From: Peptococcaceae bacterium CEB3
GTDB taxonomy: Bacteria > Bacillota > Desulfitobacteriia > Desulfitobacteriales > Desulfitobacteriaceae
Assembly: GCA_001029295.1 (NCBI GenBank)
Contig: LDXJ01000063.1
Span: 248,001-312,000, forward strand
Direction of reading: 5' to 3'
Length of the DNA stretch: 64,000 bases
Shown: positions 33,037 through 42,044 of the stretch, one piece after another
Layout: every line of letters starts with the position of its first letter
Numbering within the stretch: position 1 is the stretch's first letter
Notes under the pieces: model-generated
The model's database searches: none
What the model was told of the DNA's origin: nothing
What the model saw: the letters and a program-made list of their open reading frames with translations, nothing else
Translations under genes and position numbers: made by a program

Positions 33037-33125
33037 TCATTTGACCGAGTCTTGTAAATCATTTCGTGCTGAAATTAAAGACTGAGCTGCTTTTATTAGG
33101 AATACGTAAAGATTTTATAGGACTA

Positions 33126-33154
33126 TTGCCAACCCGTGGGACGCTTACTATAAT
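33126..33154 (+). promoter_or_regulatory. Promoter of the adaptor-RND operon
   Basis: TTGCCA (33126-33131), 17 bp spacer and perfect TATAAT (33149-33154). Transcription should start near 33161. Confidence 0.8.
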
Positions 33155-33328
33155 CAAAAGGGCGACTGGAAATTTTGCCCGAAGCCCGATTCAAACCCCG
33201 GTTGCTAACTAAAGAATTATTTCACGATTATACACCAGATGCTGCAACAAAAGTACAAGCTGAGACGTAAGCTCTGTGGAACAAACCTCGTGCCATAAAC
33301 CCTGTGCCAAAAGGCGCGGGGCCAGAAA

Positions 33329-33405
33329 GTGCAAGGTACACAGCACAAGGCTAAAAGTACAAGGCAAAAAAGGTACAGAGACACAAAGCACAAGGAAGAA
33401 AGAGG
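33329..33405. repeat. Degenerate CAAGG-type short repeats
   Basis: The motif GTGCAAGGTAC / GCACAAGGCT / GTACAAGGCA / GCACAAGGAA recurs about every 20 bp. It covers the region immediately before, or at, the start of the adaptor gene and gives an unnatural N-terminus if translated. Confidence 0.5.
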
Positions 33406-35264
33406 TGTTCAGTGTGTTCAGTCTCATTTCCCAGAGGGGTGTGTGTCCGTTTAATCGGGGGCCCAGACCCCGGCGCGGGCTTGCCCTGCTCTCGGTATTC
33501 CTCCTCCTGGGCGGGGTCGTTGGCTGCGGGGCGGCCGCGAAGACATCCGCTAAAGCCGCGGCTGTGCCGGTGACCGCAGAGAAAGTGGAACTTACCCCCT
33601 TGCCCACGGCGGACAGTTTCCTTGGAACCGTGACCCCTTACATACAAACGGTCCTCTCGCCCTCACTTTCCGGAGTCCTCAAGGCCGTCAATGTTCGCAC
33701 GGGAGACATCGTTCAAGCGGGCCAGACTTTGGCCGCGATTGACACCGGAGTGCTGCAGGCGCAAGAAGCTCAGGCCGCGGCCGGTGTTGACGTAGCGCAA
33801 GCTCAGCTGGGAGCGGCCAATCAGGGCTCCGGCAATTCCCTGACCCAAGCGGCGGCGGCCGTGAAGGCGGCGGAGACGAACCTGGCCAATGCCAAAGCCA
33901 GTGCGGACGCGGGGGCGACCGGAGGGGAGCAGGGGGTGGTCTCGGCTCAAAAGGCTGTGGAGAGTGCGGAGAAGGCCCTCGCCACGAGCCGGACCCAGCT
34001 GGCCAACGCCCAAGTTCAATATGACAACAGCGTGAAGCAGGCTCAAGCCGGGGTGAACCAAGCGCAGGCCGCTTTGGAGGCGGCTCAGGTCCAGGCCCAG
34101 AGTGCGGCCAACAGTCTTTCCGGCGCTCAAGACGCTTATGATACGGCAAAAACCGGACTGGCGCACGCGCGCCAGACGGCCCATTCCACGACGGATCCGA
34201 ATCTCTTGGCGGCGCAGGCTGCCTTCGACCAGGCTAACATCGGTTTGCAAGGCGCCCAGGGCGCGGCGGCCAACGCCAACGCGGGTGTGACACGGGCCCA
34301 GTCCGCTCTCGGGGCGGCCCAGGCAGCTATGCAAGCCGCTCAGGCGGCCAAGACCGTTCAGACGGCCCAGGCCCAGGTGGCCCAAGCCCAAGCCCAGGTC
34401 GACCAGGCCCAAGCCGGGGTGGCCCAAGCTCAGGCCGCCCAGCAAAATGGCCAGACCTCGGGGAGCAACGGGGTGGCGGCGGCCGAGGCGGCCCTCAAGC
34501 AGCAGCAGACGACCTATCAGACCCTGCTCAACAATCCCCAGCTGCAGGTGAGCGCGGCCCAGGTGCAGGCAGCCCAGGCCGGCGTCCAGGTCATCCAGGC
34601 CCAGATTGACAATGGCAGTGTGGTCGCCCCGGTTGGGGGCTATGTCACGGCGGTCAACGGCCAAGTGGGGCAGGCGGTGGGACCGCAAGGCGGCTTTATC
34701 ACGATCGCCTCCATGACTCCCCTGCAGGCGACGGTGGACGTGCCGCAAGACCTGATAGTCAAGATGAAAGCCGGGGAAAAGATGAGCGTCTTTGTGCCGG
34801 CAACGGAGGAATCATTGCAGGGAAGCGTGAGCGCGGTTCACCCGGCTCCCGATCCAAACAGCAAAAAATACGCGGTCGACATCGCTTTGCGGGCCGGCAA
34901 GACACAAGTCCTGCCCGGCATGCAGGTCGAGGCACATCTGGTTAACGAGAGCAAGAAAGGGATCACCGTTCCCGCCGACAGCGTGGTCACCCTTCAAAGC
35001 GGGGCCCAGTCGGTCTTTGTCGTCAAGGATGGAAAAGCGAAACAGACTATGATCCGGTTGGGTGCCATGACGGGTTCGCTGTACCAAGTCACCGGGGGGC
35101 TCAAAGTCGGGGATGAGGTCGTGGTCAAGGGGCAAACACTCCTCTCGGACGGGGACGCCGTGCAGGTTATTCCGAGCGGATCGGCTGCCGGCACTCAAAA
35201 GAAGCAGCCCGGTGCTTCCGCTTCGGCTCCTTCGGCAAAGGCCCCCGGCGCTTCTTCTTCCTGA
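33405..35264 (+). CDS. RND-type efflux adaptor (membrane fusion protein) with very long Ala/Gln coiled coil
   Basis: An export lipoprotein: a Leu-rich segment ends in the lipobox VVGC-G. A biotinyl-lipoyl half-domain (GVLKAVNVRTGDIVQAGQTLAAID) follows, then about 250 residues of repetitive Ala/Gln heptads (AQAQVDQAQAGVAQAQAAQ) forming an α-hairpin, the second lipoyl half (GYVTAVNGQVGQAVGPQGG) and β-barrel/MP domains. The start is uncertain. GTG 33405 has AAGGAAG upstream; the frame stays open to a GTG at 33276, and a GTG at 33441 is possible. It is the adaptor for the RND pump 168 bp downstream. Paralogous to 43629-45416. Confidence 0.85.
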   Translation: MFSVFSLISQRGVCPFNRGPRPRRGLALLSVFLLLGGVVGCGAAAKTSAKAAAVPVTAEKVELTPLPTADSFLGTVTPYIQTVLSPSLSGVLKAVNVRTGDIVQAGQTLAAIDTGVLQAQEAQAAAGVDVAQAQLGAANQGSGNSLTQAAAAVKAAETNLANAKASADAGATGGEQGVVSAQKAVESAEKALATSRTQLANAQVQYDNSVKQAQAGVNQAQAALEAAQVQAQSAANSLSGAQDAYDTAKTGLAHARQTAHSTTDPNLLAAQAAFDQANIGLQGAQGAAANANAGVTRAQSALGAAQAAMQAAQAAKTVQTAQAQVAQAQAQVDQAQAGVAQAQAAQQNGQTSGSNGVAAAEAALKQQQTTYQTLLNNPQLQVSAAQVQAAQAGVQVIQAQIDNGSVVAPVGGYVTAVNGQVGQAVGPQGGFITIASMTPLQATVDVPQDLIVKMKAGEKMSVFVPATEESLQGSVSAVHPAPDPNSKKYAVDIALRAGKTQVLPGMQVEAHLVNESKKGITVPADSVVTLQSGAQSVFVVKDGKAKQTMIRLGAMTGSLYQVTGGLKVGDEVVVKGQTLLSDGDAVQVIPSGSAAGTQKKQPGASASAPSAKAPGASSS

Positions 35265-35432
35265 AGAAACGGTCATGAACCCCAGCCGGCACCACGCTCG
35301 CTCAAGTGAGTGAACGGCTAATTCCGGCTGACGCGAGTTCTCTTATTATCCTGGGGAAGATTACCTTTTCCCGGAAGATCGCCTTCCGATAGAGAAGCGA
35401 AGCCCTGACAGGGAGAGAAAGGCGGGAGCAAT

Positions 35433-38400
35433 GTGAAAATAGCGGACATATCCATTCGCCGTCCGGTGACGATCGCCATGATCATGCTGGGTGCGCTGTT
35501 TGTCGGAATCATCGCTATGCTCAGTTTGCCCTTGGATATTTACCCGAAGATGGACCTGCCCTATGCCGTGGTCGTGACCACACTGCCGGGCGCCACTCCG
35601 ACGCAAGTCGAGCAGCAGATCTCGAAACCGGTGGAAGAAGCCCTGCAGAGTCTTTCAGGGGTTCAGGAGATTGATTCGACCTCTTTGCAGAACGTGGGCG
35701 TCGTGGTGGTTCAGTTCGACTATACCGTCAATATGGCGCAAAAAATGGAGGATATGCGCAGTGTAGTCAACCAGATGAGCGGCACTCTGCCCAAAGACGC
35801 CACCACACCGATTGTGCAGCAGTACAACCCGGCCGACCAGCCGATCATGACCGTCACCCTCTCCGGCGGGCAGTCCTTAGCCTCTCTTTCGGACGAAGCT
35901 AAAAATATTATCCAGACTGCTTTGCAGCATGTGAACGGGGTGGCCAACGTCGACCTTATCGGCGGATTGACACGCCAGATCACAGTGGACGTGGACCCGG
36001 GCAAGCTCGCTTATTATCACTTGTCCATCAGCCAGGTGGAGCAGGCTATCTCCTCCGCTAATTACTCCGCGGACGTCGGCCAAGCCGTGCGCGGCAGCCA
36101 GCTGATTCCGCTCAAAGTCAACGGCCAGTTCAGCTCTCCCCAGGAGCTGCTCAAAGTCCCCATCAGCGGGGGGACTCAGAACCTGTCGGTGGGGGATGTC
36201 GCTCAAGTCAAAGATAATTACAAAGATGTGACACTCATCTCCAACTTAAACGGCCAAGCATCCGTCGGCTTCAGCATTAAGCAGTCGAGCGGGGCCAATA
36301 CCGTGAAAGTATCGACCGGAGTGCACCAGGCCTTGAAAGAACTGAAGAAAAACCTGCCCTCCGGCATGCACCTGACCGTGGTCAGTGATTCCGCCAAGGG
36401 GATCAAGGACGCGATCAACGTAGTGGTGGAGCACACCCTGATCGGCTTCATCCTGGGCATCCTGCTCATGCTCCTCATCCTGCGCAGTGTGCGTTCCACG
36501 GTCGTGATCGGGGTGGCCATTCCCATCTCCATCCTCACCACCTTTGTTCTCATGTATCTGAACCATCTCACGATCAACATGATTACCCTGGGCAGCCTCG
36601 GGATAGCCTTGGGTTCTTTGGTGGATTTCTCCGTGGTGGTTCTGGAAAGCATTTTCCGGGCCAGGCAGCGCGGCTTGGGCCCGAAAGAGGCGGCCAGCGC
36701 CGGCAGCGCGGAAGTGGGAACCGCGGTCATGGTGGCGGCCATGGCTCAGATTTTCGTGTTCGGGCCCTCCCTCTTCACCGGGGGCATAGCCGGTCAATTG
36801 TTCGGCCCGATGGCTTTGACCGTGACTTTCTCGCACTTAGTCGCCCTGATCGTGGCTCTCACCCTGACACCCATGCTCGCATCCAAGCTTCTGGTCGGCT
36901 CCCGCTTCGGTCAGGAGGACACGATTCCGGGTAAAACGGCTCCTTTCCGTCTCTGGGCTCCCTTTGATTGGTTCGGCCGCGGCATGCATGATTTGACGGC
37001 CGCCTACAGCAAGGTTCTGGCCTGGAGCCTGAAACACCGCAAGACGGTGGTGGTGCTGGCGGTGGTGCTGTTTTTGGCGGTGATCCCGCTTTTGTCCCGG
37101 GTGGGTACGGAGTTAATGCCGTCCGTTACCAACAACCAGATCAATGTCTCACTCACCTTGCCGGACGGGACCAGTTTGGACGAGACCGCCCGCGTGACTC
37201 AGGAATTGGAGAATAGGATCCGGCAGCACCTGAGCAACGTGGCTTCGATCTACGCCCAGATCGGAACGGTGGCTGGTTTCAGCGCCAATTCGACTAACAG
37301 CTCCAGCTTGATCGTGACCCTGAACCTCACCGGAAACGAGTCCGCAACCGACGCCGCCAATAATCTTCAACAGTATGTCGACAATATTCCCGGGGCCAAG
37401 GTCGTCGTCCAGTCCGACAGCTTGGCGCAGGGGCCCTCCGGCGGAATCGTGCAAGTGCAGATCACCGGTCCGGACCTCAACACCCTGGCCGACCTCAGCA
37501 ATCAGGCGGCTAAGATCATGCAGAAACTGCCCTATCTGAGGTATGTGGACAATCAGTTGTCCACCGGGCAGCCGGATTATGAATTGAAACTGAGCCAGAG
37601 CGCTTTGGTACAAAACGGTCTGACGGAGGGCCAGGTCGTCAGCGCCCTGCGCACGGCTTTCCAAGGCAGTACCGCCGGCACCTATTACCAGGGCGACAAC
37701 GGCTATGATGTCGTGGTGCGTTTTCCGGAAGGTTATTCCCGGGATATCACCAAGCTCTCGGAAGTTACGGTTATGAACTCAGCGGGTCACTCGATTCCTC
37801 TGACTCAGGTGGCGAAGCTGATCCTGACGCAGGAGCCCACCATGGTGACCCACGTGGGGGGGATTCGCACGGTCTACGTCCAGGCCAACGTCTCGGGCGC
37901 ATCCACTGGACAGGCTCAGGCGGAGCTGACCAAGCTCTTTAAATCCATCCGGGTTCCCAAGGGTTATGAAGTGGGCTTCGGCCAGTATGCCCGCTTCCAG
38001 GCGGAAGCCTTCCAGTCATTGGGCATCGCGCTCTTCTCCTCGGTGGCTCTGGTGTACATGGTCATGGCGGGGATGTTTGAATCCCTGCTCACGCCTTTTG
38101 TCATCATGTTCTCCTTGCCACCGACCCTGGTGGGCGCGGTCCTCGGCCTCTTCCTGACTCACAAGACCATCAACATGAACTCTTTGATGGGCTTAGTCAT
38201 GCTCATCGGGCTGGTCACGAACAACGCCATCGTTCTGGTGGACTATACAAACCAACTGAAGGCCAAAGGGCTCTCTCTGCGGGAAGCCCTCATGCAGGCG
38301 GGCCCGGTCCGGCTGCGCCCGATCCTCCTTACCACGGTGACGAATGTCGCGGCCATGCTTCCCCTGCTCATTCTCGGGGGTACCGGGACGGGGACTCTGG

Positions 38401-38834
38401 CTTCGATGGCGGCTGTCATCACCTTCGGCCTCACTCTCTCCACCCTGGTGACATTGGTCTTGGTCCCGGTCATGTACGTGAACATGGAATGGCTGATCGG
38501 CAAGTTCCGGCGCCCTGACCGCAAGAAGCCTCAGGGTCCGGAGAACGCGGCAAATCAGGCGGACGGGGTGAACCTGGCAAACGCGGCGGACGGGGTGAAC
38601 CTGGCAAACACGGCGGGCAGGGCGAATCAGGGGAGCGGGGTAGGTTCTCCGGCTCCCGCCGGCGACCCCGCTGCTCCGGTTTCCGACGGCCACCGGGGCA
38701 GTTCGGCTCCGGACGGTCACCCGGGCGATCCGGCTCCGGACAGCCACCCAGACGCTCCGCTTCCGGATAACCCGGCGGGCAGCGGTGCTCCGCTCGGTCC
38801 CACTCCGGTGGGGCCCGTAAGCCCGGCAGGCTAA
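35433..38834 (+). CDS. Efflux RND transporter permease (AcrB/SwrC-like) with repetitive C-terminal tail
   Basis: 1133 residues from GTG, with GGCGGGAG upstream. The fold shows the RND pattern: helix 1 (RRPVTIAMIMLGALFVGIIAML), porter domain, helices 2-6, duplicated second half and the final helices including GLVTNNAIVLVDYTNQLKAKG. In helix 4 the proton-relay motif reads GSLVDFSVVVLE: one Asp is present where AcrB has two. About the last 100 residues are a low-complexity Asn/Ala/Asp/Gly/Pro tail (DGVNLANAADGVNLANTAG, then PDGHPGDPAPDSHPDAPLPD) not usual in the family. With the upstream adaptor it forms a proton-driven efflux system; no outer-membrane partner is expected in a monoderm. Confidence 0.9.
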   Translation: MKIADISIRRPVTIAMIMLGALFVGIIAMLSLPLDIYPKMDLPYAVVVTTLPGATPTQVEQQISKPVEEALQSLSGVQEIDSTSLQNVGVVVVQFDYTVNMAQKMEDMRSVVNQMSGTLPKDATTPIVQQYNPADQPIMTVTLSGGQSLASLSDEAKNIIQTALQHVNGVANVDLIGGLTRQITVDVDPGKLAYYHLSISQVEQAISSANYSADVGQAVRGSQLIPLKVNGQFSSPQELLKVPISGGTQNLSVGDVAQVKDNYKDVTLISNLNGQASVGFSIKQSSGANTVKVSTGVHQALKELKKNLPSGMHLTVVSDSAKGIKDAINVVVEHTLIGFILGILLMLLILRSVRSTVVIGVAIPISILTTFVLMYLNHLTINMITLGSLGIALGSLVDFSVVVLESIFRARQRGLGPKEAASAGSAEVGTAVMVAAMAQIFVFGPSLFTGGIAGQLFGPMALTVTFSHLVALIVALTLTPMLASKLLVGSRFGQEDTIPGKTAPFRLWAPFDWFGRGMHDLTAAYSKVLAWSLKHRKTVVVLAVVLFLAVIPLLSRVGTELMPSVTNNQINVSLTLPDGTSLDETARVTQELENRIRQHLSNVASIYAQIGTVAGFSANSTNSSSLIVTLNLTGNESATDAANNLQQYVDNIPGAKVVVQSDSLAQGPSGGIVQVQITGPDLNTLADLSNQAAKIMQKLPYLRYVDNQLSTGQPDYELKLSQSALVQNGLTEGQVVSALRTAFQGSTAGTYYQGDNGYDVVVRFPEGYSRDITKLSEVTVMNSAGHSIPLTQVAKLILTQEPTMVTHVGGIRTVYVQANVSGASTGQAQAELTKLFKSIRVPKGYEVGFGQYARFQAEAFQSLGIALFSSVALVYMVMAGMFESLLTPFVIMFSLPPTLVGAVLGLFLTHKTINMNSLMGLVMLIGLVTNNAIVLVDYTNQLKAKGLSLREALMQAGPVRLRPILLTTVTNVAAMLPLLILGGTGTGTLASMAAVITFGLTLSTLVTLVLVPVMYVNMEWLIGKFRRPDRKKPQGPENAANQADGVNLANAADGVNLANTAGRANQGSGVGSPAPAGDPAAPVSDGHRGSSAPDGHPGDPAPDSHPDAPLPDNPAGSGAPLGPTPVGPVSPAG

Positions 38835-39022
38835 GATGATCCAGCGGGCGGAGGCTTTTGACGCGCGACTTCTTTGGTTGTCACAGCGAGTGCAGAATGT
38901 ACGACAAAATGATTTGTTCGCCGCTCTCTTTCATGTTCCGGATCGTTGCTCTTCGGACCGCCACAGGCACCGCCAGCATCCGACACGGGGCAAAAGGCTC
39001 AGGATAAGCAGACAGCGTAACT

Positions 39023-39063
39023 AAAAAACGGCCGCGGAAGGGAAATTCCGGCGGCCGTTTTTT
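39023..39063 (+). terminator. Strong Rho-independent terminator after the RND operon
   Basis: AAAAAACGGCCGC (39023-39035) pairs exactly with GCGGCCGTTTTTT (39051-39063), with GGAA/TTCC extending the stem. Confidence 0.9.
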
Positions 39064-39241
39064 GTCGTCTCAACCCAAAATCCAATCGAGCAGCGCTTGG
39101 TCGTCCATGGCGTTCGGCTGCCAGAGTTCGCCGGGCTGGCCTTGAAAAGCAACCGGGTCGCGATCCGTAGCGGTGAGGAATTCGTGCGCTGTGTCCCGCG
39201 ACTTTGCGCGACGAGACGGAGCTTTTTGCTAAAAAAATCTC

Positions 39242-39270
39242 TTGTCAGAACATACTTCGCATGCTATACT
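39242..39270 (+). promoter_or_regulatory. Promoter of the tetR-type gene
   Basis: TTGTCA (39242-39247), 17 bp spacer and TATACT (39265-39270), close to consensus. It shows that the coding region must start downstream, supporting the later ATG. Confidence 0.85.
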
Positions 39271-39373
39271 TTGTTGTGTTCGTCAAGGCAAGCAATCAAT
39301 TGCATGCACAAGATGCTTGTCTCCGCGTCCTGCCTATGGAGGTACGATTCTGAGTATGAGAGGTGCTGTGCCC

Positions 39374-40021
39374 ATGTCTGAGGAAGTGCGGGGCCAAGGT
39401 GAAGAAGACACGCGCAGCCGGGTCATGCGGGCCGCCCTGGAGGAGTTTTACCTGTGGGGCTACAAGGGAACGAGCACGAGGCGCATCGCGGAAAGGGCCG
39501 GGGTCAACGAGGTCACGATTTTCCGGCATTTCGGCAGCAAATCCGAATTGCTGCGAGTGGCGGCCGAGCAGGCTTTTCAGGAACTGAGCATGCCGGTTCC
39601 CTGTGAGGAATATCTGCGCCTTCCTGTGCGGGAAAGTTTGAGCAAATTCATCGGCGCTTACCTGGAGATGCCGAACGGCCTGACCGATCTGTTCACGCTG
39701 GGCATGTCGGAATCCTTTGCTCATCCCCAGATGGCGGAACTCTTCAAGAGCTACGCCTGGCAAAACCGCGTCAACCTGGCGGAGTATTTCCGGCAAATGC
39801 ACAGCGCGGGCAAACTTCGGGAGACGAATTTCAGCGTCCTGGCCCACATTGTTTTATCATCTGTTTACTCTTTGGTCATGGTGAAACGGAGGGCTCCGGA
39901 AAAAGTGAGCCGAGACCTCAAAGACGAAGAGGTCCTCGCTTGCTTGGTCAATGGGATCGCTTGCGCTTACGGAGCGGAGCCGGAGGAAGGAGAGGGGGCA
40001 GAGGGTAAAGATCAGGGCTAG
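39374..40021 (+). CDS. TetR/AcrR family transcriptional regulator
   Basis: About 215 residues. The N-terminal helix-turn-helix is clear: TRSRVMRAALEEFYLWGYKGTSTRRIAERAGVNEVTIFRHFGSKSELL, the full TetR signature with the recognition helix VNEVTIFRHF. The C-terminal ligand-binding part is variable, as usual. ATG 39374 has AGAGGTG 7 bp upstream; an alternative ATG at 39356 has GGAGGT 13 bp away. It precedes two adaptor genes, an MFS exporter and a long adaptor in the same direction and most likely represses that efflux set until an inducer binds. Confidence 0.9.
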   Translation: MSEEVRGQGEEDTRSRVMRAALEEFYLWGYKGTSTRRIAERAGVNEVTIFRHFGSKSELLRVAAEQAFQELSMPVPCEEYLRLPVRESLSKFIGAYLEMPNGLTDLFTLGMSESFAHPQMAELFKSYAWQNRVNLAEYFRQMHSAGKLRETNFSVLAHIVLSSVYSLVMVKRRAPEKVSRDLKDEEVLACLVNGIACAYGAEPEEGEGAEGKDQG

Positions 40022-40081
40022 AGCGAGGGATTCTATCGGAATTATAGGTCCGCGTACTTGGGTAAAGATCAGGGCTAGAGC
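40003..40081. repeat. 22 bp direct repeat pair after tetR
   Basis: GGGTAAAGATCAGGGCTAGAGC occurs at 40003-40024 (over the tetR stop codon) and again at 40060-40081. A duplicated 3' end or a two-site binding region are both possible. Confidence 0.65.
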
Positions 40082-40314
40082 TGGGATCGGAGCCGGCGCC
40101 CCTGTCTCCGGCCAGTCTTTGTGTAGATGAAGGGGGCTGCGGGGTCCGGGTTGAGATGAAAGGTCGGGACGATCGGGGGGCGAAAGCTAACGCGGTGCGG
40201 CAGCTAGGATGCGGGCCGGAGTGAAGAATGCTTACCGGCAGATAGATTCCGCGTCAGACCCGATTGATGGGAGCTCTCGCGAGACAGTGACGGAATGTTA
40301 GGAGGAGGTTGGAA

Positions 40315-40971
40315 ATGGCTCTGTCAAGAAAGACGGGAATCGCCGTTGTTCTAATCCTGGCGGCCATTGTGGTATTCGGGGGCGGTGGCTGGTATTTTTA
40401 TGAGCAAGCCACCTATGTTACTACCGACAATGCCACCGTTCAGGGGACGGATCTTCAGGGGGCGGTAGTTCCGCTGACCTCGACCGGTGATGGCTTTGTG
40501 AAAAATTGGGCACCCACGGAAGGTATGACCTTCAGCCAAGGCCAGGTTGTCGGAGAGGTAGACGGTTTGGTCGGTTCCACGCAGATTCGAGCGCCCATCA
40601 CGGGAACGGTCCTGCAGAATGACACGGTGAACGGGCAAGTGGTTCTGCCGGGACAGAATCTGGGCTATATGGTAAACCTCAACCACCTTCAAGTCGTGGC
40701 CAATATCGATGAAGGCAACATAAGTAAAGTGCAGGTCGGGAGAAAGGTGGATATTACGGTTGACGCCTATCCGGGAAAAACCTTCCCCGGAACCGTGACC
40801 CGGATTGGCACGGCCAGCTCTATGATCGTCAACGCGATCCCGAATGTCAATCTGAGCGGAGTGTTTGACAAGGTTACGGAACGGGTACCTGTCTATATCT
40901 CGATCGACAGGCTCTACGGGGTGCATCTCGTTCCGGGTTTCTCCGCTGCGGTTGCTATCCATCGGCATTAA
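40315..40971 (+). CDS. Short HlyD/EmrA-like efflux adaptor
   Basis: About 218 residues from ATG 40315, with GGAGGAGG 6 bp upstream (an in-frame TTG at 40309 is too close to it). One N-terminal membrane helix (GIAVVLILAAIVVFGGGGWYFY) is followed by YVTTDNATVQGTDL, the EmrA/HlyD entry to a lipoyl domain, and a β-barrel (LQVVANIDEGNISKVQVGRKVDITVDAYPGKTFPGTV). The α-hairpin is missing, so this is a minimal adaptor. It probably works with the adjacent adaptor and the MFS exporter. It resembles 40996-41718 and may be a diverged duplicate. Confidence 0.88.
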   Translation: MALSRKTGIAVVLILAAIVVFGGGGWYFYEQATYVTTDNATVQGTDLQGAVVPLTSTGDGFVKNWAPTEGMTFSQGQVVGEVDGLVGSTQIRAPITGTVLQNDTVNGQVVLPGQNLGYMVNLNHLQVVANIDEGNISKVQVGRKVDITVDAYPGKTFPGTVTRIGTASSMIVNAIPNVNLSGVFDKVTERVPVYISIDRLYGVHLVPGFSAAVAIHRH

Positions 40972-40995
40972 TGTGAGGAAAGAGGGTGCGGAGCG

Positions 40996-41718
40996 GTGTC
41001 AGAGAAGAAGAAAGTCATCCGGGTGCTCCTTATCGTAGTGCTGGTGCTGGCTGCGGCCGGCGGTTATACCTATTATCGCTGGAGCAGCGGTTTTATCAGT
41101 ACGAATGATGCCCAGATTACAGTGGACGGGCCGACGGTGCCGATCACGGTTGCTTTCGGGGGACGCCTGAAGAGCTGGCTGGTCAAGCCTAACGCGCGGG
41201 TCAATCAGGGCCAGATCATAGGCGAAGAGTCTAACCAATCCGTCCTGGCGGCCAACAGCGGCCTCATCCCGATGGTTCAAGGCAATTCCGCTCTGGCCCA
41301 GCGCTTGGCGGAAAGAGAAGTCGTACGTTCCCCCATCAGCGGGCTCATCGTTCAGTGCAATGCCAGCGTGGGACAGGGGGTTCAGCCGGGGATGGTTTTG
41401 GCCCAAGTGGCTAATGAAAATCACCTGCAGGTGACGGCCAATATCTATGAGACGAAGATCCGCAAGGTGCGTGTTGGGCAGAAAGTGGACGTTACGGTGG
41501 ACGGACTGCCCGGGACGGTCCTGCACGGTCAGGTGGCCCGGATCGGCGAGTATACGCTCTCGGTCTTTTCCCTGATTCCTAACGTGACGGCGGCTTCCGG
41601 CTCCTACACCAAAGTGGCGCAGAGGGTACCGGTGGTGATCAATTTCCAAGATCCCCAATTGGCTAAACAAACCCTGGTGCCGGGTATGAACGCGGAGGTC
41701 AAAGTCTATCTGCGTTAG
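40996..41718 (+). CDS. HlyD/EmrA-like efflux adaptor
   Basis: 240 residues from GTG. The N-terminal helix (VIRVLLIVVLVLAAAGGYTYYRW) is followed by FISTNDAQITVDGPTVPI, the motif at the start of EmrA-like adaptors (…T-N-D-A-x-I…), a lipoyl half (GRLKSWLVKPNARVNQGQIIGE), a short helical hairpin remnant and the barrel (LQVTANIYETKIRKVRVGQKVDVTVDGLPG). It starts 24 bp after the previous adaptor, in one operon. Two adaptors in series before one MFS gene is unusual; they might form a heteromeric ring. Confidence 0.88.
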   Translation: MSEKKKVIRVLLIVVLVLAAAGGYTYYRWSSGFISTNDAQITVDGPTVPITVAFGGRLKSWLVKPNARVNQGQIIGEESNQSVLAANSGLIPMVQGNSALAQRLAEREVVRSPISGLIVQCNASVGQGVQPGMVLAQVANENHLQVTANIYETKIRKVRVGQKVDVTVDGLPGTVLHGQVARIGEYTLSVFSLIPNVTAASGSYTKVAQRVPVVINFQDPQLAKQTLVPGMNAEVKVYLR

Positions 41719-41749
41719 TAAAAAGCTGTGATGGAGCAGTAATCCACGG

Positions 41750-41836
41750 GTAGTAAGAAAAATCATTGCAGACGACGTGCTGATCCTCTGCCGAACCCGT
41801 GAGGAAGCGGAGGTGGCATTGCAACTGGCGGGGTAA
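41750..41836 (+). pseudogene. Reverse transcriptase fragment (YADD-type region)
   Basis: A frame ending TAA at 41834 reads …RKIIADDVLILCRTREEAEVALQLAG. This matches the catalytic region of group II intron-encoded reverse transcriptases (Y-A-D-D-x-x-I-L-C-R-T-x-E-E-A), with Ile in place of the usual Tyr. Only ~28 codons remain; no maturase or intron domain V was recognised nearby. Confidence 0.65.
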
Positions 41837-41901
41837 AAGTAATCTATAGGGAAGCCAACCGCGTGCACTCCGTAAAGAGGGTTCTGCCCAAGTTCAAACG
41901 G

Positions 41902-41992
41902 AGTTAGCGTAAGCCAGGAAGTTAGCGTAAGCCGGGAAGTTAGCGTAAGCCAGGAAGTTAGCATACAGCCGGGAAGCTAGCGTACAGCCGGG
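41902..41992. repeat. 18-19 bp minisatellite, about five units
   Basis: Units of the type AGTTAGCGTAAGCCAGGA (variants AGCCGGGA, AGCATACAGCCGGGA) are arranged in tandem about 50 bp before the MFS gene. No protein-coding role was seen on the plus strand. Confidence 0.75.
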
Positions 41993-42044
41993 TTGTGCGG
42001 ATCCGGACAAACCATAGACTCGGTTTAAAAAGGGGGGATGTTGG

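Noticed and set aside
33663-34748. 361-codon minus-strand frame rich in Leu/Gly/Arg
   Set aside because: It is antisense to the Ala/Gln heptad repeat of the adaptor gene; open only because of the repetitive codons.
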